Source: Pristionchus mayeri | Taxonomy: Eukaryota; Nematoda; Chromadorea; Rhabditida; Neodiplogasteridae | DNA length: 64,000 bases | Direction: 5' to 3' | NCBI GenBank assembly: GCA_036245805.1 | Contig: BTRK01000005.1 | Coordinates: forward strand, 7,068,001-7,132,000 | Shown here: positions 22,910 through 33,857 of the stretch, in pieces | Numbering within the stretch: the stretch's first letter is position 1 | Layout: every line of letters starts with the position of its first letter | Notes under the pieces: generated by a model | Seen by the model: only the letters and a program-made list of their open reading frames with translations | Told to the model about the DNA's origin: nothing | The model's database searches: none | Program-made: the position numbers and the translations under genes

Positions 22910-24100
22910 GGGAGAGTGAAATATTTTAGTTAGATGCTATCAGTTCAAGTGATGAGAAAAGACGGGGGTGGTTCGCAAGACCAATTTCACGCTTGTCTCG
23001 CTCATAAGTATTCCTTTTAAGAGCCCGTTTGCGTAAGACTCGGACAATTGTTGACATCGGCCAAAAAAGTTGATTCGCCGAAACTCTGTATTTTGGAGTT
23101 TTCTGGCATGTTGATGACGATAGGCATATTAATTTTGCTCTAAAATTTGTCGTTGACCTCAGATGCCGCGACGTTGACATTTGCACGTATTCTGATTCAG
23201 GATATCGCTAAAATTAAGCGAGAATACATACAGGGGTCAAATTTCAAGACGCTATATCCTTTTTCACGATTTTTTTTAAAAATTAACTTTTTAGTCCATG
23301 AAAAGTACTCGGAGAGGCCTAGACCAATATGACGAGAGGAATCCAAATCTGTATTGAAAAGTGAAGAAAAACATCGCGGTAGGATTTATGCTGCCATTTA
23401 GTGACTATTCTTGTACAAAGGTGAATAGGAAAAGGGGCTGGCAAAGCGCAGAGGCGCAGAGAAGGGAGATAATAAGGGGTGACGAGGCAGAGAGAGTGGG
23501 TAGGTCAAGGAGAGGGCCGATGAAAACATTGTGTTTCTTCACAAGATCAGTCACTAAACGACAATATAAATCTTACCGCGATGTTTTTCTTCATTTGTCA
23601 ATACATATTCTAGATTTCTCTCGTCAAGACGGTCATATTGGCCTAGGTCTCACGGAGTACTTTCCACGCACTAAAAATTTCATTTAAACAAATATATTTT
23701 AATATTTCGTGAAAAAATGGATCGTATTGAAATTTGACCATTGTGCTTATTCTCGCTTAAATTTAGCGATATCCAGAATCGGGATATGTGAAAAAGTAGA
23801 TTTCGACGTCGTGTCATCTGAGGTCAACGACAAATTTTCGAGCAACATGAATATGTCGTCATCAGCATTCCAGATGCACCGATGAGTTGGCAGAATATTG
23901 TGAGAAATGGACACTTTGTCAAGATTTGAACAAAGGGATTTCTGGAAATTCCTTTGTTCAAATTCTGACAGTGTCCTTTTCCAATAAAATTTTCACATCT
24001 CATCAGTACACCAAAGACAGAGTTTCGGCTGATCGACTTTTTTGGCCGATGCCAGTTCTTGCCAGAACTGCCCGATTCTTATGCAAACGGGCTCTTAATC
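22910..24100. repeat. Fold-back element (array member 4)
   Basis: The arms run from about 22925-23390 and 23560-24090. Matching pieces are CGATAGGCATATTAATTTTG with its degraded partner, GACCTCAGATGCCGCGACGT with ACGTCGTGTCATCTGAGGTC, and CATCGCGGTAGGATTTATG with TCTTACCGCGATG. Arms are less alike than in the other members, and the second arm has a 20-bp local hairpin at 23930-23965. No gene is seen. Confidence 0.75.
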
Positions 24101-24576
24101 AACTATCGCGAGTTTCAGTCTGGCCCTTTTCGTAAAATGAAGTTTCGTGTTTTCGTAATTTTTTGTCATGCTTTAGGATCACTCTTATTCTCTTATAAGC
24201 TCAAAATTTGCGCACCATGTCAATGATCTCTGAGCCGTGATTCAGATGTCTCATAGGCGTCATCAATTCTCCACAAGAAGATAAGGCGTGCTTAGTGAAC
24301 GAAGAGAAGATAAGGAAGAGCGAAAGTCTACGAGTCGCGTCTATTAATCGATTGTTTTCTCGTTTTTACTTTGCCACCTGATTAGGACATCGTAGCATGG
24401 TTCTAATTTCCCAGTAACATTTGATTGCGATTATCAGATGTGGCTCTGTCGCAACCTCGATCTCTCGAATTTGACCATAGATTTTACCAACGCATGCTAT
24501 CGACATTTCGTTGTTTTCCGGAAACTTTAGCGTGTGTTCGACTATCGCAATGTGTTTGTAATGGCATTATTATCAG
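24101..24576 (+). other. Upstream region of the intact VWA-lectin gene
   Basis: Intergenic DNA between the fold-back array and the gene start. It contains an earlier partial copy of the start region: TTATCAGATGTGGCTCTGTC at 24431 recurs at 24570, 139 bp later. The first copy would open a frame that begins MWLCRN and stops after about 30 codons. In both copies ATG is directly preceded by TTATCAG, which looks like a (trans-)splice acceptor. Confidence 0.5.
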
Positions 24577-27500
24577 ATGTGGCTCTGTCGCATCATCCTT
24601 CTCTCCATTGTCGCGATCCATGCCCGAGGTGCATTCTTCCAATCGGCACTTCTGGATAATGTTGCACCTTCAAGTGCCTCTGGTCCAAGTAATACTTAGC
24701 AATTGTTCCGGTGTGTGCACATATAAGTGTGTATAGAAGTTCACATTGTTAGCATGATGACGAGATGTAATTGAGTTCGAGAAACGAGCCTTCGTTTTCC
24801 CCATCTAAATCACTATCTCGACCGATAGAGTTCCGACATAGTGTATGGATTGAAAATATAGTGTTATCATTTTTCAAAATCTAGTACTTTTCAGGTTCGT
24901 ACTGTCCCTGCGAGACGAATGGTGGTCAGCCTGTGGGATGGAACCCTAAAGAGATCTGGGTGGATATCGTCGTCGTGTTGGACACTTCGGAAGCCATGGG
25001 AGAGGAGGCGTTGGGCAAAGTGAGTTGAACATCATTTTCCACTAAACAATTAATGTAATCATATCATTCGTAATAGTAATATTAACTTTGAATTTCTAAG
25101 ATATTGTCATCTAGACTTCCCGATTAGGGGTGTGCAAAAAGTGTCCCGCACTCCTCATTGCCCATGTTCACTCGTCACTCTTCCCGACGAGAGAGCGTGG
25201 TAAATGATGAGTGTGGGAAACTGTTTACACACCCCTGTTCCCGATATGCTTCTTTATATCGCCTACTCACTGACACATACTTTTGTATGGACATTGAATG
25301 GGTACACCATTTGCTAATGTAGGCAGGTCGCTTGACTGTGTCATTCCTAACTGACGGAATTACCGACTTTCTCAACACCGATACAGATGCAACATTCTAC
25401 TCGAGAGTCGGAGTTATTGCTATGTCGGATACGGCCACGGTCGGTTTAACTAAGTTAAACCTAAATTACAATCCTGTGATTTCAGACGCTATACAACCTC
25501 AATATGACCAAGTATGACACAATCGGAAGCAAGGCAGCGATTAGGGAAGGAGTTGCTAACATGGACTTTGTGAGGTTAGAATTGTGCAAGAAATACTCCG
25601 TCACTAAAAAATAAAAAAAATAAACCGTGTTTTCTTGTTGATCGCAGTGATGATTGAGCAAACAGCACGAATATGAAATTTAAACAAAAAAATAATGAAA
25701 TGGAGAGAGATCATGGAAGCAATAATCGGCACTAGGCAGGATGATCAGCGTCGGAAGGTGATAACCAACAAGTGAACCCTTCTGTAGAACTTTCACATAA
25801 TCATTTTTTGAGACTTTGGGAACCTACTGTGAAACTTCTACGGAAGGGTCCATTTTTTGGTTAACAGCCAGTAGGTTACCATCCGACGGTGATAATACGA
25901 CATGTTACCAAATAATCGTTCATCGAATCGACAATCATTGCAGCGGGTTCTTCGCCGCTCGACAAATGCTCGCAGCGGGGAAGGAAGGCAATCCGGAAAG
26001 AGCTAGTGCCCGTGAAGTGATCTACTATATGACCGATACAAAGATGTAAGTATAAAAGTTTCCGAATTTGATGATCGCATGATGGAGAGAGAGAGAGAGA
26101 GTTGGAGTGGGAGAAGGCCACAGATTTTAATAACATTTCAGACAATTGTTCAGCGATGACGACGTGACTAAAATGGACCAGTTCAAAGAATATCTTGGAG
26201 TCATAATAGTGAACGGTATTTCATACTATAGTGTAATGCTTGTTCTATAAATATTTAAACTTATTAATCCTATCAATATATTATTATTTGTCATCTAAAC
26301 GCTTTTTCAGATTTCCTCAAGGAAGGAGAGACACAGAGTCCTCTTTCGAAGAACGTCGCTTCAGAAGGTTTCTACTTCGCCAACGACGATTACATGACCG
26401 GGTTGCAGTCCTTTTGCAAGGGTTGGTGTTCGCGCTACACTATATATTGCTTAGTGATTTCGGTCGCGAAATGTAACGTTCCCTAGAAGGACTTTGGACA
26501 GCAGGGTTGCGTAATCCTAGCAGCCTCATCACACTGCGTCACCTAGTGTAGTCGTTCACGACTGTAACATCGCTTGGCGTGGCTGCATCTTACCTTTTTA
26601 GCCTTTGTTAATATATTGCGTGTATACCTTTCAGCCAACTGCTTCTGCTTGCCGTCCAAGACCGCATATGCAGGCGGTGACACCATCGTCAAAGCTGCCG
26701 GTGCGTCTGATCGAACCTTGCCAAGCAACACCTTATTTCCCTTCCTAGGCAGTCTTTTGCAACCGCCACATGCGGATAAAGAAGGAATGTCATTAAAGCA
26801 ACATTTGAACTGGGCGTCATTGGTCCAAAACAAATTGTCCTCCCTATCACGGATACTGAATACTTTCCATTTGTCCTTCTACTTCTTCTTCTCATTCTTC
26901 TTCCTGTCACTACTTCGTTAAGGTGGATGCTATACCGGCTCTTCGAAGCTCACTCCTTACAAGACGGCGAAGACAATCTGCTACGATCTCGGCGGAGACC
27001 TTGTGAGCGTTCACGACAACCAGAAGGGAGCCTTCCTTGGGCAGTGTATGGTTTTACCTTATCTGGTCCCATCCCACTCCTTCCGATCTTTTCATAATAA
27101 TTTATATGGGTGATGTAAGCATTGCACATGAGGCATCATTCTCTCAGAACTGTTAGTGTTACATAAATAATCAAATACCCCCTTTAATCCTATCTGCACT
27201 CTAATAGCATAACGATTCACCTAGCATTTTAGTAATGTCGGGCACAAAGTCGGACTACTTCTGGATTGGGTACGAGAAGTCGAAAAGTGACGAGTGGTAT
27301 TGGGAAGACGGGGTAAGTCCGGCGATTAATACATGCTATTCGTGATGGCTTTTGGTGATAAATCGCATGTAAAACCGACCAAACTGGTTTGAAAAATGAA
27401 TACAATGAAAGATGTCAATATCAATTGAATGCAGTCTACCGATCCGTACACCAACTGGGGTGTTAATGAGCCCAGCCCCGCGCCCATCGCCAAGTGTGCC

Positions 27501-27841
27501 TACGTGGATACTACTAAGCGGACTTTACCATGGTGAGCAGTGTATTCATGCATCTTATTGTTAGCACCATTCACTTTCCGTGGTAAAGCACAACACATGT
27601 GGCATGACAGTGCGAACCACAGAGAAAAATATTTTATAGAAACATTTGAAACAATGAAAATAGTTCAACATGCACATTCGAGATATGTAGGCACTGAAAT
27701 AAATACATTGTATTTATTAATAAACAATTCCAAGATTTTAAATTATAATTGCCTAATTTGAGGGGCGCCGGCAACTGTAACACCGGCTTTCCGTACGCGT
27801 GCCAGTTCGCTCCGTGCCAAGTGGGAAACAGGGACTGTTAA
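24577..27841 (+). CDS. Secreted VWA plus C-type lectin protein, 391 aa
   Basis: Exons inferred: 24577-24688, 24895-25019, 25323-25439, 25486-25574, 25944-26045, 26142-26215, 26311-26421, 26635-26700, 26923-27045, 27233-27312, 27435-27532 and 27763-27841. The sum is 1176 bases, in frame with a TAA stop. Residues 1 to about 17 (MWLCRIILLSIVAIHA) form a signal peptide. About 38-240 is a VWA domain with WVDIVVVLDTSEAMG, where the usual DxSxS metal site reads D66-T-S-E-A. About 250-391 is a lectin domain with cysteines in ANCFC, GGCYTG, KTICYDLGG and GNCNTGFPYACQ, and the motifs FWIGYEK, WYWEDG and TNWGVNEPSP. The canonical EPN sugar motif reads EPS. It is likely secreted in gut or epidermis and may bind glycans or microbes, by family inference. 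Splice phases match the duplicated minus-strand genes exon by exon. It appears intact. An old LINE begins within about 50 bp of the stop. Confidence 0.85.
25126..25236. repeat. Hairpin element in intron 2 of the VWA-lectin gene
   Basis: AGGGGTGTGCAAA at 25126 pairs with TTTACACACCCCT ending at 25236. Inside, GTGTCCCGCACTC pairs with GAGTGTGGGAAAC. The loop carries GACGAGAGAGCGTG, shared with the hairpin family at 10434 and others, but the tips differ, so it is a relative or an independent inverted repeat. It lies wholly within the intron and does not affect coding. Confidence 0.75.
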
Positions 27842-28015
27842 GAGTACTTCCTAATTGTGTTTGTTCTCGTGATGTTATAAACCGTTATCATTGTCTGATT
27901 CTCCATTCGTGCGCGGCTGAGAGGCGGTCGGTCTTCACTCCCCTCTCTGTCCGCAATCGAGTGGGAGTCCCCCGACGTCGCCTGGACAACCGTCGGTGGT
28001 AGCCTGTCCGTCCGG

Positions 28016-28310
28016 ATGCAAGTCACTCTTCGAGTCGGGACTGTCAACGTGCGCACTCTCAAGAAGGACGACCGCGTTGCTGAGTTGGAGGAGGCTGTGA
28101 GTACGATCCCCTTTGACGTTATTGGCCTACAGGAAACGAGACGGTCGGGCTTGACCTCTCTAACCCTAGGAGCTTCCAATCACCTCCTAGTGGGCTTCGG
28201 TACCCGTTCCGCTTACGGGACTGGATTCCTAGTAGCCAGTCATTGGGCTTCTAACTCCATATTCCACTCAGTCAGCGAGCGTCTATCCTACCTTGACCTT
28301 CCTCTCCTCC
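28016..28310 (+). pseudogene. LINE A endonuclease, N-terminal part
   Basis: AP-endonuclease-like start (VGTVNVRTLKKDDRVAELEE, FDVIGLQETRRSG) of the RTE polyprotein. The frame is clean up to CTTCCTCTCCTCC, where antisense LINE B begins. The continuation (RIRIINVYMPTSAHPDNEY) is at 30721. The further open frame to 28360 is LINE B 3' tail read in antisense. Confidence 0.8.
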
Positions 28311-28369
28311 AATCAATCAATCAATCAAGTTTATCACGTCAGGCGATTAACACCAGATGAGGAATAGGT

Positions 28370-29224
28370 CTATTCTTCGGCAGTTGCATGCCACCAGTTC
28401 GCGCCAAGGGATCTTCTTAGGTCATCTTTCCATCGCGCTCTAGGTTGTCCTTGGGGGCGGGTCTTGTTGTAAGGGACCCAGTCTGTAGATGCGCGGCTCC
28501 ACTGGTCAAATCCCATGCGTCCCAGCTTCCGAGCCCACTTAGTCTTCCTTCTGAGCGCTTCTTCATTCCAGTCGCGCAGGTTGGTCGCTTTGCGGATGTT
28601 CTCGTTCCTCCATCGATCTCGTAAGCTGATTCCAAGCATTTTCCGCTCCATCTTACGCTGCGTCACACTAAGTCTCTCCTTCTCACTTGCTCGCAGTGCC
28701 CAAAGCTCGCTCCCATAGAGTACTGTAGAAGAGACGCAGCTCTCAAATAGTCGTCGTCTAGTCTTCATAGGAAGCAACCTTGTGGAAAGGAGGTGGGACA
28801 ATTTACTCCAGGCGAACCATCCCAAGCGAATCCTATGTTCAACTTCAGCCAGGTGATCGAGGGGGAGGGTGATTCTTCCTCCAAGATAGGTTGCAGAATC
28901 GGCGAAATTGAACACTTGATTATTGATGATGATTGGGGCTCGGGTTGTTGTACATGATGTAAGGAGCACTGTCTTTCCTGAGTTAACTTCCAATCCGACA
29001 CGAGCACATGAATCCATCAGTTTCCGCAACATTCTTTCAAGTTCGGGGCGTGTCTTGGCAACGAGAACCACGTCGTCAGCGTATTCGAGGTGGATTAAAT
29101 TTCTTCCATCGATCCTCAGTCCATCTTGCTCCCAGTCTATGTCGTTCATTGCTTGTCTCAAAACGGCATTGAATAGGCTGGGGGAGAGAGTATCTCCTTG
29201 GCGGACGCCTCTTCTCACATTCAC
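28370..29224 (-). pseudogene. LINE B reverse transcriptase, C-terminal frame
   Basis: Second part of the LINE B polyprotein. It carries the RVRQGDTLSP-type motif at its start, the catalytic LEYADDVVLVA box, the YLGGRITLP region and the C-terminal RARWKDDLRRSLGANWW tail. It is separated from the upstream frame by one frameshift at about 29215-29260. Otherwise it is undamaged and full length for the family. Confidence 0.8.
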
Positions 29225-30692
29225 TTCGACGAACTCGAACTCGAATTCTTGTGGTGGATGACTCGTACAAACGTCTCAGAAGATGGATCAGTGTGGGGTG
29301 TACTCCGAAGGTCCAGAGAGCTTGCCAGACTGCACTCCACTCAACACAATCGAACGCCTTGCGAAAGTCGACAAAACCGAGGTACAAGGGAATACCGAAC
29401 TCATGTGTTCGTTCAACAATCTGTTTGACGGTGTGAAGGTTATCGAGAGTGCTATGTCCTCTGCGGAAACCAGTCTGGGTGGGAGACTCTGTTTCTCCTA
29501 GCGTCCTTTCGATTCTTTTCAAAATCACGCGCGTACATGTCTTGAGAGTGACGGTGAGTAGCGAGATAGGTCGAAAGTTATTGATGAGGGAAGGGTCCCC
29601 TTTCTTGTGTAGAAGTGAGACGACAGCTTGGACCATATCTTCAGGAACTTGATCTCCAGACACTAGGTGATTGAGTAGATCAGAAAGGAATGGAGCAAGG
29701 TGAGCTCTCGAATGGTAGAGCATATCGGGGAGAACACCATCTGAACCAGCAGAGTGACCACACTTGAGATGAGAGAGGGCATCATAGGTCTCATCAGGAA
29801 GGAAAGGAGGGAGAGAATCGATAGATTGGGAAGGGATGGCAAGAGGAAGCTGCACTGCTGGCTGGTAGATGGACCCGAAGAAACTTTGGACAGCAGTCTT
29901 AGTTGCAACTTGTGAAAGAGCACCGGTGACCGGGTCCGGAACTTGAAGTCTCTTGCGGTAGGAGTGAAGATTCAACATTGCTTTGACTATGCTTCTTCCT
30001 TTGCGTACTGCTTCTATCGCTTGGCTTTCTTTCCTTCTCTTGATATCCGTGATGATGCTGGTTCTGGCCATTTTGCAAGAGATGGAGAAGGCGACATTGG
30101 ATTGTGGAATTGATCGAAGGAGATGTCGCTGGGCCAGGAGGTTTTGGGTTGCAGGGGAGATCCAGGGTGGGGACTGCTTCTTCTTCCAACAGTTTGTTGC
30201 AGCCGTCTTTGCAAACGCTTGTATCTTGTAAAAGGCGTCTGTGGCTGAGGTCGGGCGAGCAAGGGGCATCGATGCGAGAAGACTCGCATTGGCAGTAAAA
30301 GCGACTTTATCGAAGACCAGTCGCTCCCTGCATATTTTATGCCGCACCTTGTTGGGAAGAGAGAGGGCGAGTCGGACGAGGCGATGATCCGAGTTGAAAT
30401 GGAAGTTTCCGACGACACCACAGTTGACAACTCGTGCTGTGATGGGCGAAGCAACGAAATCAATTTGGTTGAATGTGGTGCCGTTGGGCGATCGCCAAGT
30501 CCAGATCCTGCCCCGACGCCGTTTGGGGAAGGTGTTTTGAATGCGCAACTTGTTCCGTACGCAGGTCTCTGTGAAAGAGCGCCCACGTGAGTTCGGGGTC
30601 GGAGAAGCAAATTCGCCGACAAATCTTTCATTGCCAGGCTCCTTTGCAACTCTACAGTTGAAATCCCCGACCAAGATTGGCATGAATCCCAT
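29215..30692 (-). pseudogene. LINE B endonuclease-reverse transcriptase, N-terminal frame
   Basis: Begins inside the endonuclease domain (VGDFNCRVAKEPGNERFVGEF) because the element is 5' truncated. It continues through SDHRLVRLALSLP and the first reverse transcriptase motifs (SAGSDGVLPDMLYHS, NFRPISLL, GFRRGHSTLDN, GFVDFRKAFDCVEW). After IRVRVRRSE the frame shifts. The true continuation NVRRGVRQGDTLSP lies in the next frame. Confidence 0.8.
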
Positions 30693-30720
30693 GAATCAGA
30701 TTGGCATGAATCTCTCCTCC

Positions 30721-33046
30721 GAATACGCATTATTAATGTTTATATGCCGACTTCTGCTCACCCCGATAACGAATACCTCACGTTAATGAATGACCTCAGT
30801 ACAGTCATTGCTAATTCGACACGTCGTGATCTGCGCCCGGGGTGTGGAAAATGGCAGTTGATTGTGCTGGGTGATTTTAATGCGAAGGTCGGGTCGAAGC
30901 TATCTGAGGATGAGGACTACATTGGGCGTCACGGACTCGGTACGAGAAACGACAGAGGCCAATTGTTACTCGAATTTTGCGCTGAACACAAGTTACACCT
31001 CCTGAATACTCGATTCCAGAAAAGAGACAGTAGAAAGTGGACATGGATGCCCCCTAATATGAACTCGAAGAATCAGATCGATTACATCCTTTCAAGAGCC
31101 CTCTCGAACGTGTTGGATGTGTCGATTGTGGGGAGCTTCGACCTGAGCACTGATCACCGATTGTTAATGGCCAAGTTCCGCTTTAAGACAAGAATACGCC
31201 ATCATCGACGTAAAGCTCCGAGACCCCTAGAAATGTCGAAAGCGCAATTTGTATCAACCATCCACACAATACCAACCAAGGAGCTCGATACTTACAAAAA
31301 CATTCAGCGAACTCTATTAACAACTGCTCAATCATCAATGATTCCAATACCGCCTAAAGAACAATTTTCTGTAGAAACCCGAAGTTTATTTGCAGAAAGG
31401 AGACGACTGAGAATGGCCGATCCCAATCCCCTCAACAGAATCAATTTTTCCTTGACAGGGAAGGCTCTTAGAATGTCAATAAAGGAGGATCTCTATCGAG
31501 GACATCTGGAGACTGTGCGTAAAGCCGTCTATTATGGGAAAAGTACTAGAAGAGCCCTGCAAACATCTCAGATTGGCCGAACTCAAATAAACCAATTGGA
31601 GAAAAATGACGGAACTGTCGCGAGTTCCAAGGATGAAATCAACAGTATCGCTCAAGCTTTCTACAATAAGCTATTTTCCCAATCGATGCGGCCACGACGG
31701 TGTACTTTCCGATGCAATGATCGCTTTTTGCCCATAATGGATAGTGAAGTTAAACGAGGAATCGAGAAGCTGAAAAATGACAAGGCAGCGGGACCGGATA
31801 GAATCAAATCTGAATATCTGAAATGCGGAATTGAGGTTCTAACTCGTCCATTGAGAGTTTTATTCAACAAGTGGATAAACGACGAATGTGTCCCTGATGA
31901 TCTACCGGAAGCGATTATTTCATTAATATTCAATAAATGAAATGCCTTGGATATCGCTAATTACCGTCCGATTTCATTACTGAACATCATCTACAAATTA
32001 TTTGCCACCGTACTCGATTCACGAATAGAAAACCAATTATCTGCAAATTAAAGTAGAGAGCAAGCAGGATTCCGGAGAAATTTTTCTACCATTGATCATG
32101 TATACGCAATCTCAGAACTCATCAGTCTCTCAGATGAATATCGTTTCCCGGTGTATCTCTCATTCATTGACTACAAGAAGGCCTTTGACTCAGTCGAGTT
32201 CCACAAGGTTTGGGAGGCACTATTCAACCACGGCATTCATCCACAAATAATCAATACTCTACGGTTCATATATAGCAGAAGTTGTGTATCCGTTCGAATA
32301 GGGAGAGACAAAGTTCCAATAGATATCAGACGTGGAGTGCGGCAAGGCGATCCTCTAAGCCCACATCTTTTTAATGCGATCATTGAAGAGATTTTCCGAA
32401 AGCTGAGCTGGGAGCAATACGGTATCAAAATAGACGGAGAGCGATTAAACCACCTATGATACGCCGACGATGTTGTATTAATATCGCACTGTCCCAAGGA
32501 GATTGAAAGAATGTTGGAGGAGCTATGTGCATCAAGTAAGAAAGTTGGATTAGAGATAAATCAAAGCAAGACTGTAATGATGACGAACGATGTACCTGTC
32601 CCCCAATCTGTTGACGGAAATAACCTAAAATACGTGAATTCCTTTATATACCTCGGAGTGCGACTATCATTCGACCAGAACTTAATGCTTGAGTTGAACA
32701 GGAGAATTGGCGGTGCTTGGAAATCGTTTAACAAATTCTATGATTTCATGACGAGCCGAGGAGTCGGAATGTCACTTAAGACCAAAGTATTCAGAATGTG
32801 TATTGAACCGAATTTTCTGTACGGATCTACTGAACTATGGAATTCAACTAAGAAGGAGAGAAAACGGCTAATCGTAACGCAGCGTGCAATGATGAGAAAA
32901 ATGGCTGGAGTCACGAGACTGGACAGGAAAACAAATGAGTGGCTCAGCTTGAAAGTTCCCCTACCAGATATCCGTGTGCGAGCAATGTGCAGAAAATGGA
33001 ATTGGGCCAAGCGAATTGCCACTAGTGTCTGTGTAATAAATACATT
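30721..33046 (+). pseudogene. LINE A, endonuclease end and reverse transcriptase
   Basis: One reading frame throughout, interrupted only by three stop codons: TGA at 31938-31940, TAA near 32048-32050 and TGA at 32457-32459, immediately before YADDVVLIS. Motifs include VLGDFNAKVG, NQIDYILS, STDHRLLMAKF, KAAGPDRIK, RPISLL, FIDYKKAFDSVE, GVRQGDPLSP and YLGVRLSF. The C-terminal part ends KWNWAKRIATSVC. The pattern of stops without frameshifts points to decay by point mutation. Confidence 0.8.
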
Positions 33047-33059
33047 ATATTCACAATAA

Positions 33060-33857
33060 AAACTCCTTGACATGCATTGAATGGCGAACATTGCGAAATT
33101 CGTGAAAGCGTCTCTTCATTTCCCGCACTCTCTCCTCCGGTCGAGCGGCTAGAGACGAGCAAATGCAAAGAGCTCGAATTTCGAAACCCATTGTCGGAAT
33201 GACAGTTGATGTGATGTTGAGAAATCGTAGATCTGTACAACATGCTTCGCTTTCGTTTTTTTTTCCATGAGAGCTTGACGTTGAGCTTGGAACCTGCATA
33301 CGTCTTCGAGGTGCCACATCTTTCCGAATTGTGGTCCCACTCGCATTTACAAACATATTTCGAACAATTATTCAAGTCCTGTTACCGAAAATGCGCGTCG
33401 AAACCATTTCGACGCGCATGGCGTGCGAAAATTCTAACTGATGATCTGGACACGCCCATTATTTCCTCCGGAGAAGGGCGGGATTGATGGAAACATGTGC
33501 TTTATTATGTTACCGGAAACATGTGATATATTATGTAACATTTTCGATGCACAATGGAAAATGCGTGAAATGTGTTCCTACGAGATAATGCGTGCAAAAT
33601 ACATGCGATCATGGGCGTTTCCAGTCTCAAGGGCTAGAATTTTCGCACGCCATAAATGTCCAGAAGGGCGTGTTCCGCATGGGTCGTCGTTAACCGAAGT
33701 CGTTAAATATTGCTCGAAACATGCTTATAAGGGCGAACGGATCTGACAATTGCATCATTCGTATACCATATTCATACACTCGAGCCTGTCTACTTGTATT
33801 ACACATTATTAAGTCGTATTTAACCGAAGTCTTGTAATTCGATTTATATTCGAAACT
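33060..33857 (+). other. Intergenic stretch upstream of the secreted-protein gene
   Basis: No exon is recognisable. It holds a degraded hairpin at about 33105-33180 (CGTCTCTTCATTTCCCGCAC...GAGACGAGC), a perfect small palindrome GCGTCGAAACCATTTCGACGC at 33393-33413, and two copies of TTAACCGAAGTC (33690 and 33819). Presumably it includes the promoter of the gene at 33858. Confidence 0.45.

Larger units (their letters stand above)
28311..30711 (-). mobile_element. Young RTE-type LINE (B), 5'-truncated, nested in LINE A
   Basis: Antisense to LINE A and flanked by the 9-bp target duplication CTCTCCTCC (28302-28310 and 30712-30720). On its own strand it runs from a truncation inside the endonuclease (ILVGDFNCRV) through SDHRLVRLAL, GSDGVLPDML, FRPISLLTV, GFRRGHSTLDN, FVDFRKAFDCVE, GVRQGDTLSP and LEYADDVVLVA to RARWKDDLRR. 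It ends in a short 3' untranslated region with a (TTGA)n-type tail at 28311-28325. Tails of short repeats are a known RTE trait. It is closely similar to the open LINE frame at 62873-64000, so this family was active recently. Confidence 0.9.
27890..33058 (+). mobile_element. Old RTE-type LINE (A), interrupted by an antisense LINE
   Basis: The element spans a leader (about 27890-28015), an endonuclease start (28016-28310), a 2401-bp foreign insert and the rest (30721 to about 33050). It ends in AATAAATACATTATATTC. Without the insert and one 9-bp duplication the endonuclease frame is continuous across the junction. The protein has the RTE order: GTVNVRTLKK and LQETRRSG, GDFNAKVG, STDHRLL, AAGPDRIKSEYL, YRPISLL, FIDYKKAFDSVE, GVRQGDPLSP, YADDVVLIS and ELWNSTKKERKRL. 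In-frame stops at 31938, about 32048 and 32457 disable it. It sits just 3' of the VWA-lectin gene. Confidence 0.85.

Noticed and set aside
30014..30730. 238-codon minus frame alongside LINE B
   Set aside because: Alternative frame of the LINE B polyprotein. The homologous reading is the overlapping frame that carries SDHRLVR.
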